A stretch of 5,675 bases of DNA from Deinococcus sp. (lineage in GTDB: Bacteria > Deinococcota > Deinococci > Deinococcales > Thermaceae), in contig JAMCQK010000060.1 in NCBI GenBank assembly GCA_023382135.1, positions 1-5,675 on the forward strand, written 5' to 3'. The notes below the pieces were generated by a model. The model saw only the letters and a list, made by a program, of their open reading frames with translations. It did not search any database and was not told where the DNA came from. The stretch's first letter is position 1, and every line of letters starts with the position of its first letter. A program made the position numbers and the translations under genes. Below are positions 4,692-5,675 of the stretch, one piece after another.

Positions 4692-5675
4692 CTAGACCAG
4701 CCTGCTCCTGAGCCAGCTAGAGGCAAAGTCGATGATGTTCACCACAATCAGTACGATGATGACCCCAATGATCATCTGGTCATAGTGGCCTGCGTCCATG
4801 GCCCCCTTGATAAAGTAGCCGATACCTCCCGCGCCCACGAAGCCGAGAACAATTGAAACGCGGAAGTTGATTTCAAAGCGGTACAAGGTGTACGAGACAA
4901 AAAGCGGCAGCACTTGCGGCAGAATTCCCCATCGCAGAACATTGGCGCCGCCAGCCCCCACCGATTCCAAGGCTTCAATCGGTCCTTTGTCCACGTTCTC
5001 AATGGCCTCGGAATACAACTTGCCGAGATCCGCGATGGAATGTATGGCAATTGCCAGCACGCCAGCAAATGGGCCCAGACCCACCGCGGCCACAAACACC
5101 AGCGCCAGAATTAGGGTGTCCACCCCGCGGTCGGCGTTATAGAAGGTTCGCATTAGATAAAAAACTCCCCTCAGAACCCGGTTCCGCAAAGTCAGGTTCC
5201 TGGCCGCCAGGAAAGAGGTGGGCAGCGCGAAAATTGCCGCCAGAAATGTCCCGACCAAAGCAATTTCAACGGTCAGCATGATCTCGCTGAAGGCGGTTTG
5301 CAGCGGGAAGATCTTGTCGATGGGCTGGGCAAGGTTCGGAGGCCAGGCACGGTGCCAGAAGTCCACCAGGAAAGGCCAGCCCTTGGCGAGCTTTTGCAAC
5401 ATGAACTCGGTGGCGTCGAAGGCCGGGACCAGCACGGCGATCACCGAGGCCAGAATCAGGCCTGCGCGCAGGTCGTCATCTTGCTGCAGCGCGGGGCGCC
5501 TGAGCTGGAAAAGGCCCGCACCCAGCAGGAGCCCCGCAAACGCGAAAATTACCAGGCTTCCATAGGGCATTGCCGAAGGGGTCAAGAGCCGGTAGCCCTG
5601 CTCGGCCACTTCCCTGGGAATGCGCCCGCTTTGGATACCGGTGATGGAGGCAATGGGTTTGAGCGGAGGGAGATC
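4692..5675 (-). CDS. PhnE-type ABC transporter permease, 5' end cut by window
   Basis: The membrane-spanning permease of a phosphonate/phosphite-family ABC importer, which pairs with an ATPase (PhnC type) and a periplasmic binding protein (PhnD type). No stop lies between 5675 and 4692 and codon use stays coding-like to the edge, so 327 codons of a longer gene are visible. The C-terminal 260 or so residues are a complete PhnE domain: SEIMLTVEIALVGTFLAAIF, ALPTSFLAARN, then RGVDTLILALVFVAAVGLGP. The EAA loop that docks the ATPase reads EALESVGAGGANVLRWGILP, followed by LYRFEINFRVSIVLGFVGAG. About seven or eight hydrophobic segments are visible. An extra segment (LVIFAFAGLLLGAGLFQL) and at least 40 residues before it lie upstream of the usual start. 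GTG 5609 and ATG 5570 are possible internal starts without good ribosome binding sites. The substrate cannot be told from the sequence; the phosphorylase downstream hints at a link to sugar phosphates or nucleosides, but this is inference. Confidence 0.9.
   Translation of the reverse strand, partial: DLPPLKPIASITGIQSGRIPREVAEQGYRLLTPSAMPYGSLVIFAFAGLLLGAGLFQLRRPALQQDDDLRAGLILASVIAVLVPAFDATEFMLQKLAKGWPFLVDFWHRAWPPNLAQPIDKIFPLQTAFSEIMLTVEIALVGTFLAAIFALPTSFLAARNLTLRNRVLRGVFYLMRTFYNADRGVDTLILALVFVAAVGLGPFAGVLAIAIHSIADLGKLYSEAIENVDKGPIEALESVGAGGANVLRWGILPQVLPLFVSYTLYRFEINFRVSIVLGFVGAGGIGYFIKGAMDAGHYDQMIIGVIIVLIVVNIIDFASSWLRSRLV

Noticed and set aside
4242..4856. A 204-codon open frame on the plus strand, with other long plus-strand frames such as 3330-3806
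   Set aside because: They lie antisense to the phosphorylase and permease, whose protein motifs are unmistakable. The translations are rich in Arg, Pro and His with no recognisable domain, as expected of shadows in GC-rich DNA.

Overview
The window (GC roughly 60% by eye) looks like a chromosomal segment from the Deinococcus-Thermus phylum, most likely Meiothermus or a close relative rather than Thermus itself. This rests on the AccD and pyrimidine-nucleoside phosphorylase sequences, which resemble my memory of the Thermus proteins, and on the heavy use of CTC-GAG for Leu-Glu. No database search was possible. All six genes lie on the minus strand, so transcription runs from high to low coordinates. 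I saw no mobile element, tRNA, rRNA or CRISPR.

In order of transcription: (i) 5675-4692 is the C-terminal part of a PhnE-type ABC permease whose 5' end lies outside the window. (ii) 4673-3384 is pyrimidine-nucleoside phosphorylase, starting 18 bases after the permease stop and probably in the same transcript. (iii) 3383-3232 is a gap holding a hairpin and a candidate promoter. (iv) 3231-2323 is a membrane-anchored M23 metallopeptidase with a coiled-coil stalk. (v) 2306-1938 is a bactofilin, 16 bases after the peptidase. (vi) 1937-1661 is a gap with two clear inverted repeats. (vii) 1660-758 is a second M23 peptidase, paralogous to the first. (viii) 757-642 is a short gap. (ix) 641-1 is the N-terminal three quarters of accD, which runs off the window.

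The centre is a cell-envelope module: a bactofilin between two paralogous single-pass peptidoglycan hydrolases. Bactofilin beside an M23 peptidase is a known arrangement in cell-shape systems. A peptidase on each side, both with intact zinc and catalytic histidines, suggests a duplicated enzyme pair organised by one scaffold. The flanks are metabolic: nucleoside salvage coupled to a phosphonate-family permease on one side, fatty-acid synthesis on the other. The main points for follow-up are the peptidase-bactofilin-peptidase module, the N-terminal extension of the permease and its pairing with nucleoside phosphorylase, two possibly leaderless promoters, the inverted repeats between transcription units, and a strong excess of CTCGAG.
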